Shown one piece after another: positions 33,861 through 42,995 of a stretch of 64,000 nucleotides of DNA (positions within the stretch are counted from its first letter, which is position 1; the number at the start of each line of letters is the position of its first letter). The translations under genes and the position numbers were made by a program. The notes beneath the pieces are model-generated. The model saw nothing but the letters and a program-made list of their open reading frames with translations. It did not search any database and had not been told where the DNA came from. Source of the DNA: Sporobacter sp038405045 (GTDB taxonomy: Bacteria > Bacillota > Clostridia > Oscillospirales > Oscillospiraceae); the NCBI GenBank assembly GCA_038405045.1, contig JBBZIV010000001.1, forward strand, positions 930,001 through 994,000, written 5' to 3'.

Positions 33861-35282
33861 CTATTTGACGGTGACGCTGTAAACAACGGTGTTGTCGGCT
33901 GTTGCTGATGCTTCACCTTCCCAGTCTCTGTAATACTTGAAGGTGAGCGTCGCCTTTCCATGCTTGAGCGCTCTGACGTTCCAGACTTCTGTGCCGCCAG
34001 CGCCGACGAGGTTTTGATTCGCTGGTGGCACATACGCTTCTCCAGCCGGGGCGAGGATGCTTTCGTCCGATACCGCAAGGTGCCAGCTGTAGCCGGTGGA
34101 CGGGTTTGACGTTAAGGAAACGCGGCCAATATCGCCGACGGCGAGTGTGTTCTCGCCAGGCCGGAGTGTGACGGGCGCATACAGAAAGCTCAATGCATCG
34201 CTGAGATACGGGCTTAAATCACCGTACGGCACAATAAACTCCTGAATTCCAGCAGCGTATGGGAAGTATTCGTACTCTTGAAAATAAAACACCGCGCCGT
34301 TGTTAGAGAGATAATAGTCGGGGTCTGCTCCGACGTCCTCAAACGGGCTGAAGTCAAACTCATACAAGTCTCCCATGGCAACGCGCCGGTCGATTTCTCG
34401 CCGGATGGCCGCGTTAATAAAGGCCGTATAGTCTGCCCCCGACTGCATGAGATCGGCGAAGGCCAATGCCTTCCCTGTCGCGAGGTCATACGTCAGGGAT
34501 GTTTGAACCGTGGAACCGTGCGCGCCACCGGCGTATTGATAATTATAAAACACGACGCTGAGAAGGCCGTTTTGATTATACATCACGAGATAATCAAAAA
34601 CCGTTTCGCACCGGTTAACCGAGCCCGTGTAGCCGTCTTTAATCGCCTGCTGCATATCAGAGGCGTTTTGCTCACCCTCTGTGACGGCCTGATCGGCCAG
34701 CTTTTTAAACGCCGCGTTTATGGCCGTCTGCACCGCGTTGTCATCCAGCCCGGAAATTTGGGGATACTGTATTGTTATCTTAAGAAATTCTTTCTCGTCG
34801 GCTGTTTTAACGGTTTTGACGGTGATGTTGTTTTCGAGCCGACGCGTGAGCGTAACAGACACGCTATCATAATGCGTATTGACTGGGATGATCGTTCCAA
34901 GAAGGCCGGAATCGATATACGTGCGGCCGGACAGAACTTGTATCCCCGCACCGCTGACAACGCCCGCGAAGAATGTGTGGTTGTTCTTCGTGACCGTCTG
35001 TTTGGAGACGTCTAGAACAATCGTGTCATCGCCCTTTGTGAGGGTGACCATTTGAACACCGTCGGCAGTTGACCAGGCGACGGTGTAACCGAGCGCCTCA
35101 CAGACGGCGCGCACGGGCAGAAGCACCGATTGCCCGTCCAGCCGGGCCGGTGCCGCGAGTGTCATGCCGTCAAACGTGACGGGCGCCGTGGCTGGCGCCG
35201 CCGCGCGTGCACCGACGGGAAGCATACAAGCGAGCATGCTCAGCGCCATAAGCCATCGAAGAACCTTTTTCATCCGTGTCAC
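33861..35282 (-). CDS. Secreted RsiV-like protein with stalk and chagasin-like domains
   Basis: 473 residues. Signal peptide (1-28, ending ARA-A), copper-amine-oxidase-N-like stalk domain (about 35-125: 'LLPVRAVCEALGYTVAWSTA'), DUF4163/DUF3298 region (about 150-370, including 'YAGGAHGSTVQTSLTYDLATG' as two short blocks and FQEYEYFPYAAGIQEF). The C-terminal domain (about 380-473) carries the chagasin I42 protease-inhibitor loops NPSTGYSW, GAGGTEVW and YYRDW. The start is a GTG with GGAGAG 7-8 bases upstream; ATG three codons later is possible. DUF3298 occurs in RsiV, a lysozyme-binding anti-sigma factor, but here no membrane helix or anti-sigma domain is present. Function unknown; inhibition of papain-like proteases is predicted. 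Confidence 0.85.
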   Translation of the reverse strand: MTRMKKVLRWLMALSMLACMLPVGARAAAPATAPVTFDGMTLAAPARLDGQSVLLPVRAVCEALGYTVAWSTADGVQMVTLTKGDDTIVLDVSKQTVTKNNHTFFAGVVSGAGIQVLSGRTYIDSGLLGTIIPVNTHYDSVSVTLTRRLENNITVKTVKTADEKEFLKITIQYPQISGLDDNAVQTAINAAFKKLADQAVTEGEQNASDMQQAIKDGYTGSVNRCETVFDYLVMYNQNGLLSVVFYNYQYAGGAHGSTVQTSLTYDLATGKALAFADLMQSGADYTAFINAAIRREIDRRVAMGDLYEFDFSPFEDVGADPDYYLSNNGAVFYFQEYEYFPYAAGIQEFIVPYGDLSPYLSDALSFLYAPVTLRPGENTLAVGDIGRVSLTSNPSTGYSWHLAVSDESILAPAGEAYVPPANQNLVGAGGTEVWNVRALKHGKATLTFKYYRDWEGEASATADNTVVYSVTVK

Positions 35283-35312
35283 ACTTTCTCTCCGCCCGCG
35301 CGTTTGAGCCGA

Positions 35313-36017
35313 TTAGCCTGGGAACGCGACGGTCTTATTCGTCGTATTACCGGAGCTGTCCGTTTCCATATAACTGATGATACCATCCGTCCACGATAAA
35401 ATTTTGAAAAATCCTGTCGTGTTCGTTTTGCTCACGAGCGTTGTTGTTTTCTTGTCAGCAACGGAATACACCGTAACGGCAATAGACCCGCTGTTATCTT
35501 GACTTGCCGTGGATAGCGCGATATAACGGCTGTCCGGGCTCCAGACGGGCGGCGAGGGCGAAACGGTGACGAGGTCCGGCGTTACGGATTCCAGCGTTTT
35601 GGCGTCATAAAGCGTGCTCGTAATCGTGCCCGGCCCCATATGGCCGACGTTAATTAGAAAATACGCGCTGTCCGGCGACCAGCTGAAGCCCGACGTTGTC
35701 CCGCCGTTGACCGTTAAAAATTTCGGGTCGTTTTCACCTGTTTTCCAGGCGAATATTTTGCTCGAATCAGCTGTGTCAACAATATAGACGACCATGGACG
35801 AATCCGGCGACCATGTAACATCATAAGCCTTTTGCGTCGTGAGCGTTTTGCCGATCTCCGTCTTCGAAGGGCCCGCCGGTGAAGGCGACGGACTTGGTGA
35901 CGGGCTCTGTGAAAACGCCGGTGTTGCCGGAGTTGAGACAGCCGGCGCGCCTGTTTTACGGCATCCGGCAAGATAGAGCAGCCCCAGCGCAATGAGGACG
36001 ACGGCGAATAGCTTCAT
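35313..36017 (-). CDS. Lipoprotein with WD40/TolB-like repeats; start codon region damaged
   Basis: 234 residues. Lipobox LAGC (Cys near 19), Ser/Pro linker (SPSPSPSPSP), then three or four blades marked by 'WSPDSSMVVYIV', 'WSPDSAYFLINV', and 'WSPDSRYIALST', a TolB-like partial propeller. The ATG at 36017 has no ribosome site. Nine codons upstream, in the same frame, a strong AAGGAGG precedes ATG followed immediately by TAA (36039-36044). So the original start may be that ATG with a nonsense codon 2, the present start being reached by reinitiation. Ligand and role unknown. Confidence 0.8.
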   Translation of the reverse strand: MKLFAVVLIALGLLYLAGCRKTGAPAVSTPATPAFSQSPSPSPSPSPAGPSKTEIGKTLTTQKAYDVTWSPDSSMVVYIVDTADSSKIFAWKTGENDPKFLTVNGGTTSGFSWSPDSAYFLINVGHMGPGTITSTLYDAKTLESVTPDLVTVSPSPPVWSPDSRYIALSTASQDNSGSIAVTVYSVADKKTTTLVSKTNTTGFFKILSWTDGIISYMETDSSGNTTNKTVAFPG

Positions 36018-36098
36018 CGTTTTGGTATCGGACAGTTTTTACATAAAAAGGCCTCCTTATATTCATGCCTTTAGTTTGACGCATTTTTCTGAAAACAT

Positions 36099-36887
36099 TT
36101 ATTTCGGTAGAAATTCTGTTTTAACCATGCCTTTAAGTGCTTCATATGAAATCGGGAACTCCTGAATACCGGCGGCATAGGGGAAGTATTCATATTCCTG
36201 GAAAAAGAACACTAAACCGTCTTTCGTCATATAGAAATCCGGATAATCGCCGATATCTTCAAAGGTGACAAGCTCGCTGAGTTCGTCCGTCCCTGTCCGC
36301 TTATCAATTTCAGTTCGGACGGCCTTGTTGATGACGTTTTTGTAGCCGCTGCCGGAGACCATCAAATCGCCGAGCGTCAACAGCGTGCCGCTGTTAAGGT
36401 CAATCGTGATGCCGGTTTCGGCGACGCCGCCATGCGCGCCGCCCATATAACGGTAATCCGATATCAAGACGCTAAGAAGCCCGTTTTGATTGTATTTTAC
36501 CGAATAGTTGATCGTAATTTCGTACGGCATGGCATAGTCTGGGTTCGATTCGGCGTCTTGCTTGGCCAGTTCTTCATACATCCCGGCGTCTTTCTTGGCC
36601 GCGTCGGCATAGGATTTGAAGATCGAATTAATCGCGTTTTGCTCTTCGGCGTTCTGCAAGCCGGTGAGCTTTGGCACATCGACGGTAAGCGTCATATAGT
36701 CGGTTTTATTTGACGCTTTGTCCGAAACGACGGTGACGGTATCAACAGCCTTTTTATCTGAAGCGGATGGTGACGGTGCGCCGGGCGAGGTGCCGCCCGC
36801 GCCGGTGAGCTTGTCAATAATGGCACAGCCGGATAATAGGGACAGCGCAAAAAGCGTGACGACGCAAAGAAGAAACCACTTTTTCAT
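36099..36887 (-). CDS. Lipoprotein with DUF4163/DUF3298 (RsiV-like) domain
   Basis: 262 residues. Signal peptide with lipobox LSGC (Cys near 21), Ser/Pro-rich linker, then DUF4163/DUF3298 covering about 60-260. It shares 'FFQEYEYFPYAAGIQEF' and 'MGGAHGG' type motifs with the protein at 33861, so the two are paralogues; this one lacks the stalk and chagasin domains. The start at 36887 has AAGGCG 7 bases upstream. Known relatives bind lysozyme or peptidoglycan-related ligands; here unproven. Confidence 0.85.
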   Translation of the reverse strand: MKKWFLLCVVTLFALSLLSGCAIIDKLTGAGGTSPGAPSPSASDKKAVDTVTVVSDKASNKTDYMTLTVDVPKLTGLQNAEEQNAINSIFKSYADAAKKDAGMYEELAKQDAESNPDYAMPYEITINYSVKYNQNGLLSVLISDYRYMGGAHGGVAETGITIDLNSGTLLTLGDLMVSGSGYKNVINKAVRTEIDKRTGTDELSELVTFEDIGDYPDFYMTKDGLVFFFQEYEYFPYAAGIQEFPISYEALKGMVKTEFLPK

Positions 36888-36920
36888 AAGACGCCTTCTC
36901 TCTGTGAAATTTACAGCCTC

Positions 36921-36948
36921 ATTATACCATGTTTTCTCAGCGACGCAA
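36921..36948 (-). promoter_or_regulatory. Promoter of the RsiV-like lipoprotein
   Basis: TTGCGT and TATAAT with a 16-bp spacer, about 35 bases before the start codon. Confidence 0.65.
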
Positions 36949-37069
36949 CGGTGCCAAGCGCCGCTGCACACATTAGAATATTTTTATTTCAATGGAACAA
37001 AATCAATTGACAGCCGTCTCTTCTGATATTGACGAATAATAAAACAAAAAGTTTCATGGGGGCATAAAA

Positions 37070-37921
37070 ATGTATCGGTTTATAAAAGTAGCAGTCTTAC
37101 TCAGCGCTGTTTTCCTGTCACTTTTGCTGCTCGCGTCCTGCGCCTCGAACGCCGCCGTCGGCGGCGGACAAGTCTCCACCTCCCCTGCCGCCTCGGACAC
37201 CGGTGAAAAAGGGCGTCTTGAAAAAGCAACCGCCTGGGCCGAGGCCGTCAAAGCCCGCGACGGGAAGGGCCAGTATAATTTGATGACAAAGGCGTTGCAG
37301 GAGAAAGTTTATAACGATTTTGCCGGGCTTAACTGGGTCACCGGCACGTCAAGCCCGTGGGTAACAGATTACACCGTTTCTGAAAAGGACGGCGGCGCGG
37401 CTGTTGTCTTCCATTATGCCACCTCAACCGGCCCGGCCGGTTCCTACGAACAGGACCTGACGTTTAAGACGGAGGATGGGACTCTGAAGATTGATAGCAT
37501 TTCTGAGCTGAAAAAGACCGCCGATAGTGCTGCGCCGTCAAACGCCGCACTGACCTTAAAAGACCTCACCGCTCTGCTTGGGATGACGAAGGACAGCCTG
37601 TTAAAAGCCATTCCTGAGACACCGGTGACCGTTGACGAAGGCGGCCTCGGCTTTGAGAAGACCGGCATCCGCGTCTGGTTCGACGATAAGACGCACACAA
37701 CCGTCGCGCAGGTCCTGATTATGAACGATACGATTGATATCAACAGCCTCAAGCTCGGCGACAATTTCGGGGCTTTCAAGGATGTTTTCGGCACGCCGGT
37801 CAGCGACACTAATGGTGACGCGCATTTCAAATACGGCGATATCTACATCTCCACGCTGCGTGAGCAGTCTGACTTAAACGGTAAGGTCATTTCCGTTTAC
37901 CTGCTAAGCGAGAATTTTTAG
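37070..37921 (+). CDS. Lipoprotein of unknown function
   Basis: 283 residues. Lipobox LASC (Cys near 24), low-complexity linker to about 45. The first domain (about 50-150) looks NTF2/cystatin-like ('ATAWAEAVKARDGKGQYNLM', then VVFHYATSTGPAGSYEQDL). The second (about 160-283) begins 'LTLKDLTALLGMTKDSLLKA' and contains 'LGDNFGAFKDVFGTPVSD', reminiscent of domains in clostridial lipoproteins that precede stalk modules. I do not recognise the family. GGGGG lies 7 bases before the ATG. Expressed alone, ended by the bidirectional terminator at 37951. Confidence 0.8.
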   Translation: MYRFIKVAVLLSAVFLSLLLLASCASNAAVGGGQVSTSPAASDTGEKGRLEKATAWAEAVKARDGKGQYNLMTKALQEKVYNDFAGLNWVTGTSSPWVTDYTVSEKDGGAAVVFHYATSTGPAGSYEQDLTFKTEDGTLKIDSISELKKTADSAAPSNAALTLKDLTALLGMTKDSLLKAIPETPVTVDEGGLGFEKTGIRVWFDDKTHTTVAQVLIMNDTIDINSLKLGDNFGAFKDVFGTPVSDTNGDAHFKYGDIYISTLREQSDLNGKVISVYLLSENF

Positions 37922-37950
37922 AGGGCCAATACCGCAATGATTGCAACATC

Positions 37951-37980
37951 AAAAGAGACAGGCTGCTGCCTGTCTCTTTT
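37951..37980. terminator. Bidirectional terminator
   Basis: AAAAGAGACAGGC / GCCTGTCTCTTTT, 13-bp stem with a 4-base loop and T/A tails on both sides. Serves the lipoprotein gene (plus) and tRNA-Leu (minus). Confidence 0.88.
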
Positions 37981-37986
37981 AACTCA

Positions 37987-38068
37987 TGCGCCTGAAGGGA
38001 CTCGAACCCACACGCCTCGCAGCACAGGAACCTAAATCCTGCATGTCTACCAATTCCATCACAGGCGC
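37987..38068 (-). tRNA. tRNA-Leu (anticodon UAG)
   Basis: 82-nt type II tRNA without encoded CCA. Acceptor GCGCCTG / CAGGCGC, D-arm with AATTGGTAGACA, anticodon loop TTTAGGT (anticodon TAG, G37), long variable arm TGCTGCGAGGCGTG, T-arm GGGTTCGAGTCCC, discriminator A. Reads CUA and probably other CUN codons. Confidence 0.95.
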
Positions 38069-38080
38069 GCTGTGCATTCG

Positions 38081-38109
38081 ATTGTAGCACAAGACGGTGT
38101 CAGCTGCAA
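38081..38109 (-). promoter_or_regulatory. tRNA-Leu promoter
   Basis: TTGCAG and TACAAT with a 17-bp spacer, 12 bases upstream of the mature tRNA 5' end. Confidence 0.7.
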
Positions 38110-38138
38110 GCGTTTGCTTTAACATGCTGGGTTGATAA

Positions 38139-38165
38139 AGAGCCGCCGGGTAACCCGGCGGCTCT
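38139..38165 (-). terminator. Terminator of the SLH adhesin gene
   Basis: 12-bp perfect stem AGAGCCGCCGGG / CCCGGCGGCTCT with a 3-base loop, just past the adhesin stop. The T-tract on the minus strand is short. Confidence 0.75.
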
Positions 38166-38173
38166 CAGTCGTT

Positions 38174-41100
38174 TTAATATTGAATCATCAGCTGCATGAA
38201 GGCGGCGACCATCTTGGCGGCTTCGGCACGCGTGGCCCCGCTTGTTGGGGCGAAGCTGCCGTCACTCTTGCCGGAGATGATATTTGCCAGCTGCATCGCC
38301 GTGACCGCGTCTTTGGCGTAAGATGCGATAGCGGCGCTGTCAGTAAACGTTTTGGCATCAACCGTCTGCGGCAGGGTGAAGCCGACGAGCTTGGCGTAGG
38401 ATTGCAGCATCAAGGCGATATCCTGACGGCTGATGGCATCTTCCGGTTTGAATTTGCCGTCAATCCCCTTTGTGATACCGTTGGCGAACGCCCATTCAAC
38501 GGCGCCAAAGTACCAATCACTCGTACTGACATCTGTAAAGTGTGATGTTGTATACTTGCTGAGGTCAGCGCCGGCGAGGTTAGCCAGTATTTTAACAAAC
38601 TGCGCTCTGGAAAGGGTCATATCCGGGCTGAATTTGCCCGCCTCTGTCCCCGTCATGATGCCGCGGTCAGACAAGTAGGTGACATAGCCCGCATACCAGC
38701 CGGAGACATCGCTGTACGCTGTAGGTGTTGCATCTTTAACACCGTATACGGAGAGATGTGTTGTCGTAAACGAGACGGTCTTTGTCACCGGGTCATAGAC
38801 ACAATTTTGCATCAAAACGTCGCCGCTGGCGGACAGATAGTAGATGACAATGTTATTGATGTCTTCACCGGCTGCCGGTGTGTACGGCATTGTGACCGTC
38901 ACTTCCCCGCCGCCGAACGTCGTCAGCTTCGTAGCACCGGCCATGACGGAAATATCATAGACCGGCTTCCCCGCATAGGCGGGATACTGGCTGGCAATCG
39001 TTGCGTCAGAGAGCGGCGCTATCGTCACCGACAGGTCACTGCCCGCGGACTGGGAAACGATACTGTCGAGCGCTGCTGCGTCAAACATGACGGAGCCGAC
39101 AGGACCGCCGATTTCCAAGGCCGCATCGCTACCGGAGGCGAATTGCGCCAGCTGCGCGCCTTTGACTGTAAAGGTTTGCGTGCCGGATTTTGCCTCCGGA
39201 TTATACAGCTTCACAACAACGACGCCGTTGTCCGCTTCAAAGGCGCTGGCTGTCTCGATAATCGACTGCATGCCTTCTTCATCGTCAAAGTTATTGCCGG
39301 TCAGTGTGGCTGTCACTGTCGTGACATTATACACTGTCGTAACGTCCAGCTCGCTGACACCCGATGCTTTAACATTTTTCTGATCCGGCGAAAGAACAAA
39401 AATACTGAATGTCGTCGTCAGTATCCCGGTGTAATTGCCTTTGCCGGTCACCTTGACGGTTGCCGTACCGGGCATGATATTGTTTTCAAAGGCCACATCA
39501 AAGTCACTGCTTGTCAAGCCGGGAACCGTGACGGTAGGCTTAATTTCCTTACCGGTGTAAATTTTGTAGGAAATGGCATCGATTTTATAGCCTGAAATGT
39601 CTTTTTGACTGACATTCAGCTGAACAGACGATGATGCCGTCATGTAGTTTGTCGTATCGGTCGGTGTAAACACGACGCCAAGCGTCTGCCCGGCACCGGC
39701 ATCAAGCACCGTACCGGCATCCGGGGTGTAAGCATACGTACCGTCAACCGCCGCTTCGACACCGCTGACCGTCCACTTTGCTGTTGCATTAAGCTGTGTG
39801 CCGTCAAGCGCCGTGCCGAAGGTGGTGTCGGCGGGATTGCTCCAGCTGATTATCGGCGTCGCTTTCCCAATCGTCAGCGTGCCGTTAGTATAGACTGCAT
39901 GATAGTTTTCTAACTGATCGGGATGATTGACCGTGATTTGATATGTGCCGACGGTACTCGCCGAACCGCCTGCCGTCGTCAGTGTGATACCGAGGCTCGT
40001 GAGCGTATCGCCACCGACAAGGCCTGTCGTTGTAGCTGTCAGGGCTGGAAGCGATGCGCCATATGTCATCGACTTGTCGTCAGCCTTGACAGTCAGGTCG
40101 GCGGGCGTAATCACCAAAACACCGTTTAGATAACCGGCTTCATAGTTGGCCAAGGTGGCCGGGTGGTTTATTGTGATTGGATAAAAACCGACACTGCTCG
40201 TCGATGTGGCGGACGTTACCGCCGTTATCGACAAAGTATCGAGCGTATCGCCGTTAACCAGACCGACGCCAACCAGTTTGAGCGTAGGCACGGCTTCCCC
40301 GTATTTCATTGTCACCGGCAGAACCGTTACACCGAGCGGCCGTTTGGCAACCGTCCCGTTATATGCCACATAATTAATGGCGTAGTTGTTCGCGTTAAAA
40401 CCAAGCGTACCAGTCGCGTTCGATGGCGTCACGGAATAGGTAGCACCAGCCGCCGTTGTTGCCGAGGCTCCGGCGGCGTCCGGCGTCAGCGTCACCTTCG
40501 TAACGATTTCACCGTTGACTGTGCCGCTATATGTGGTGAAAGCAAGTGCCAATATGCCATCTATTTGATTAAGCGCCATACCATATACTTTTTGCGGGCC
40601 TGTTGCCGTGACCGTCATCGGTGCTTTGTTGATCGTCAACGCGCCGTTGACAGCCTTGAACTTGTAGTTCGCCGCGCTTAAATTGTTAAGACTGAGCGAA
40701 ATCGTGACGGGTGATGCGGAAACAGCCGTCTTCTTGGTTGCCGTGCACGTCAGCTTCGGTGAGCCTGAGACGACGGCGCTCGTTTCGCCGTTGACATACC
40801 CGGTAATCGAGTACGTCAGCGTCGGGTTATTGCTGCCGTAAATCTTTGACAGGTCGTCAGCTTTTACCGTCAGCTCTGCTTTCTCAATCGTCAGCGTGCC
40901 GTTAGTATAGCTGATATCATAATTGGCAAGCGCTGTTGCGTTTGTGACTAGCGGCGCGATCGGGTAAGTGCCAACATTCACAGGTGCTGCGGGTGAGGTT
41001 GTAAACGTCAAACCGAGACTTGAAACCGTATCGCCGTTCTGAAGATCAGCAGCTGTTGCCGTATATGTTGGCAGCGCATCACCGTAGGTTATGGTCTTGT

Positions 41101-42967
41101 TGTCCGCCGACACGGTAAGTGGAGCTTTCGTGACGTTCATGCTGACAGTGGCCGTCGCTGTGGCGTTGTTATTATAGGTAACCGTAACCGTCCCTGTGTA
41201 CGTTCCGACGGCAAGGCCTGTTGCGGGCTGCACAGTCCATGTGTCGATTACCGTCCCAAACGGGACTGTTGCACCGCTGCCGCCGATGACAAAGGCGGCG
41301 TTGCCGGAAGTAACGGATGAAATGGTAGCGTCTGTGTTGCCGCTGCTCGTGATCGTCAGACCCTGCGCGGCAGGCTGGGCATAGCCGTAGACGACATCAG
41401 AGAACGAAACATCACCGACTGACAAGGTGTATGTATGCGCAACGAGTGTGATTGTCCCGGCTGAGGCATTCGAGACATTTCCGGCGACATCGGTTGAATA
41501 CACATAATATGTCCCGGCAGCAAGCCCTGTTGTCACAATCGTCGTATCCGTATTGACGGCAGCGACGGCGGCTTTGGACGCTGTCCCGGCCGTCACGGCA
41601 GCGTCCAGCGATGCCTTATCCGTCACCGCGACAGTGTCACTGACGAGATAGACGGTGCCGAGCTCCGTGCTGCGTGCCGTTGTGACGGGATCGTCACAGA
41701 ACTGAGACGCCGCCGTCACGCTTGCTGCCGGTTTTGTGCGGTCCATGAAGACGGAGACACTGCCCGGCGTATTGTTATTGCCCGCCGCGTCTTTGCAGGA
41801 ACCGGCGTTAATATTAATCGTCTGGTTGCCGTCCGCCTTATAATCGATGCCGATGGTGTACGTTCTTGCATCAATCGCTGTGAAAACGTTGACTGCGCTC
41901 TTGGTGCCGTTAACGACACGGACATCGCCGTCGGCAAAGCCTGTTACATCTTCACTAAACGTGATGGTATAGAGCATGGGATTGGCACTGCTCGGGCTTG
42001 CCGCGCCCGGCGTTATCGTGACGTTTGGCGCTGTTTTGTCCATTATGACTGTCGCGCTGGCGGCTGCATTTTGATTGCCGACGCCATCCTGACAGACACC
42101 GGCAGCGATGGCAACCGTCTGGTCGCCGTCGCCGACATACGTTACGACAAGTTTATACGTATCCGCGTCAACCGCTGTAAACTGCATCGCGTCCGTTGTC
42201 CCATTCGTCACGGTGATATCCGAAAATTCAAAGCCTGTTACAGCCTCTGAAAACTGAATGGTATAGGTAAGACTGTTTAAATTCGTCGGGCTAGTATGGT
42301 TGGCTTTAACTGTCGCCGTTGGGGCAGTTGCGTCGACCTTGACAAAATCAGTTGACGCCTGCGAAACATTTCCAGCAGGATCAACGAGATAGAGCCGGTA
42401 ATTGCCGGACACAGCTGGCGCCGTCATGGTTGTTGCCCCGTCCGTGCTGATGCACGTCATATCCACGTTTGGCGTAAACGACGATGTACCGGCTTTGGCA
42501 AGCCACGCGGTATTGCCGTCTGTGACGGCCGGGATCGTTACCGTGCCGCCGCCGGAAACCGTCTGGGCGGTGATGACCGGTCTGGCCGGCGCCGTATTGT
42601 CAAGAACAAACTTGCCGGAGACATAATACGTGTAGCCGCCGGAACTGCCCGTGCGCACCCAGAGGTACCAATCGCCATTTCCAGCGCTTTTTGTACACGT
42701 ATTGTCACCGGGCAGGTCTTGGAAGCCGCTGTTGGGGTGGGTGGATGCCGGATCAGACCCGTCAATTGTTGACCACGTGTATTTCAAGTTGGTCGTGTCT
42801 GTGATGGCGGTGGGATCGATCATAACCGACGCTGACTGCGCGGGGGCCGTGTTACTGTATGGCGTAAATATCTGGGCATCCGCCAGCACGAAAACTGCCA
42901 TAATTAGACCCAGCGCAAGGATCAAGGATATGAAGAACAGACCCTTTCTCTTTTTAATGAACTTCAT
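38174..42967 (-). CDS. Large SLH-anchored surface adhesin with Ig-like and MBG repeats
   Basis: 1597 residues. Signal peptide (1-31, ending VLADA). Ig-like modules about 110-640, including two near-identical copies with 'TYTIQFSEAVTGF' / 'LYTITFSEDVTGF' and DKTAP/DRTKP linkers. Five MBG repeats about 640-1090, each starting L-T-V-x-A-D-x-K-x-x-x-Y-G. A Gly/Val-rich stalk follows, then three SLH domains about 1415-1590 (SGWYAGYVTYLSDRGIMTG, TSDWYFGAVEWAFANGITKG, and a third ending GATRAEAAKMVAAF). SLH domains bind pyruvylated cell-wall polymers, so this is a long surface fibre. ATG at 42967 follows AAGAGG; the frame's earlier GTG overlaps that site. Controlled by a class II c-di-GMP riboswitch. 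Confidence 0.92.
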   Translation of the reverse strand: MKFIKKRKGLFFISLILALGLIMAVFVLADAQIFTPYSNTAPAQSASVMIDPTAITDTTNLKYTWSTIDGSDPASTHPNSGFQDLPGDNTCTKSAGNGDWYLWVRTGSSGGYTYYVSGKFVLDNTAPARPVITAQTVSGGGTVTIPAVTDGNTAWLAKAGTSSFTPNVDMTCISTDGATTMTAPAVSGNYRLYLVDPAGNVSQASTDFVKVDATAPTATVKANHTSPTNLNSLTYTIQFSEAVTGFEFSDITVTNGTTDAMQFTAVDADTYKLVVTYVGDGDQTVAIAAGVCQDGVGNQNAAASATVIMDKTAPNVTITPGAASPSSANPMLYTITFSEDVTGFADGDVRVVNGTKSAVNVFTAIDARTYTIGIDYKADGNQTININAGSCKDAAGNNNTPGSVSVFMDRTKPAASVTAASQFCDDPVTTARSTELGTVYLVSDTVAVTDKASLDAAVTAGTASKAAVAAVNTDTTIVTTGLAAGTYYVYSTDVAGNVSNASAGTITLVAHTYTLSVGDVSFSDVVYGYAQPAAQGLTITSSGNTDATISSVTSGNAAFVIGGSGATVPFGTVIDTWTVQPATGLAVGTYTGTVTVTYNNNATATATVSMNVTKAPLTVSADNKTITYGDALPTYTATAADLQNGDTVSSLGLTFTTSPAAPVNVGTYPIAPLVTNATALANYDISYTNGTLTIEKAELTVKADDLSKIYGSNNPTLTYSITGYVNGETSAVVSGSPKLTCTATKKTAVSASPVTISLSLNNLSAANYKFKAVNGALTINKAPMTVTATGPQKVYGMALNQIDGILALAFTTYSGTVNGEIVTKVTLTPDAAGASATTAAGATYSVTPSNATGTLGFNANNYAINYVAYNGTVAKRPLGVTVLPVTMKYGEAVPTLKLVGVGLVNGDTLDTLSITAVTSATSTSSVGFYPITINHPATLANYEAGYLNGVLVITPADLTVKADDKSMTYGASLPALTATTTGLVGGDTLTSLGITLTTAGGSASTVGTYQITVNHPDQLENYHAVYTNGTLTIGKATPIISWSNPADTTFGTALDGTQLNATAKWTVSGVEAAVDGTYAYTPDAGTVLDAGAGQTLGVVFTPTDTTNYMTASSSVQLNVSQKDISGYKIDAISYKIYTGKEIKPTVTVPGLTSSDFDVAFENNIMPGTATVKVTGKGNYTGILTTTFSIFVLSPDQKNVKASGVSELDVTTVYNVTTVTATLTGNNFDDEEGMQSIIETASAFEADNGVVVVKLYNPEAKSGTQTFTVKGAQLAQFASGSDAALEIGGPVGSVMFDAAALDSIVSQSAGSDLSVTIAPLSDATIASQYPAYAGKPVYDISVMAGATKLTTFGGGEVTVTMPYTPAAGEDINNIVIYYLSASGDVLMQNCVYDPVTKTVSFTTTHLSVYGVKDATPTAYSDVSGWYAGYVTYLSDRGIMTGTEAGKFSPDMTLSRAQFVKILANLAGADLSKYTTSHFTDVSTSDWYFGAVEWAFANGITKGIDGKFKPEDAISRQDIALMLQSYAKLVGFTLPQTVDAKTFTDSAAIASYAKDAVTAMQLANIISGKSDGSFAPTSGATRAEAAKMVAAFMQLMIQY

Positions 42968-42975
42968 TTTTAACA

Positions 42976-42995
42976 CCTCTTAAAATTTTAAGAGG
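42976..42995 (-). promoter_or_regulatory. Hairpin hiding the adhesin ribosome-binding site
   Basis: A perfect 20-base palindrome. Its 3' half is the Shine-Dalgarno AAGAGG, 8 bases before ATG. Its 5' half CCTCTT is also the 3' strand of aptamer stem P1, so the two structures exclude each other. Confidence 0.8.

Noticed and set aside
38756..39595. 279-residue plus-strand frame opposite the SLH adhesin, plus 40163-40681
   Set aside because: Antisense to MBG and C-terminal repeats; no ribosome site or recognisable protein.
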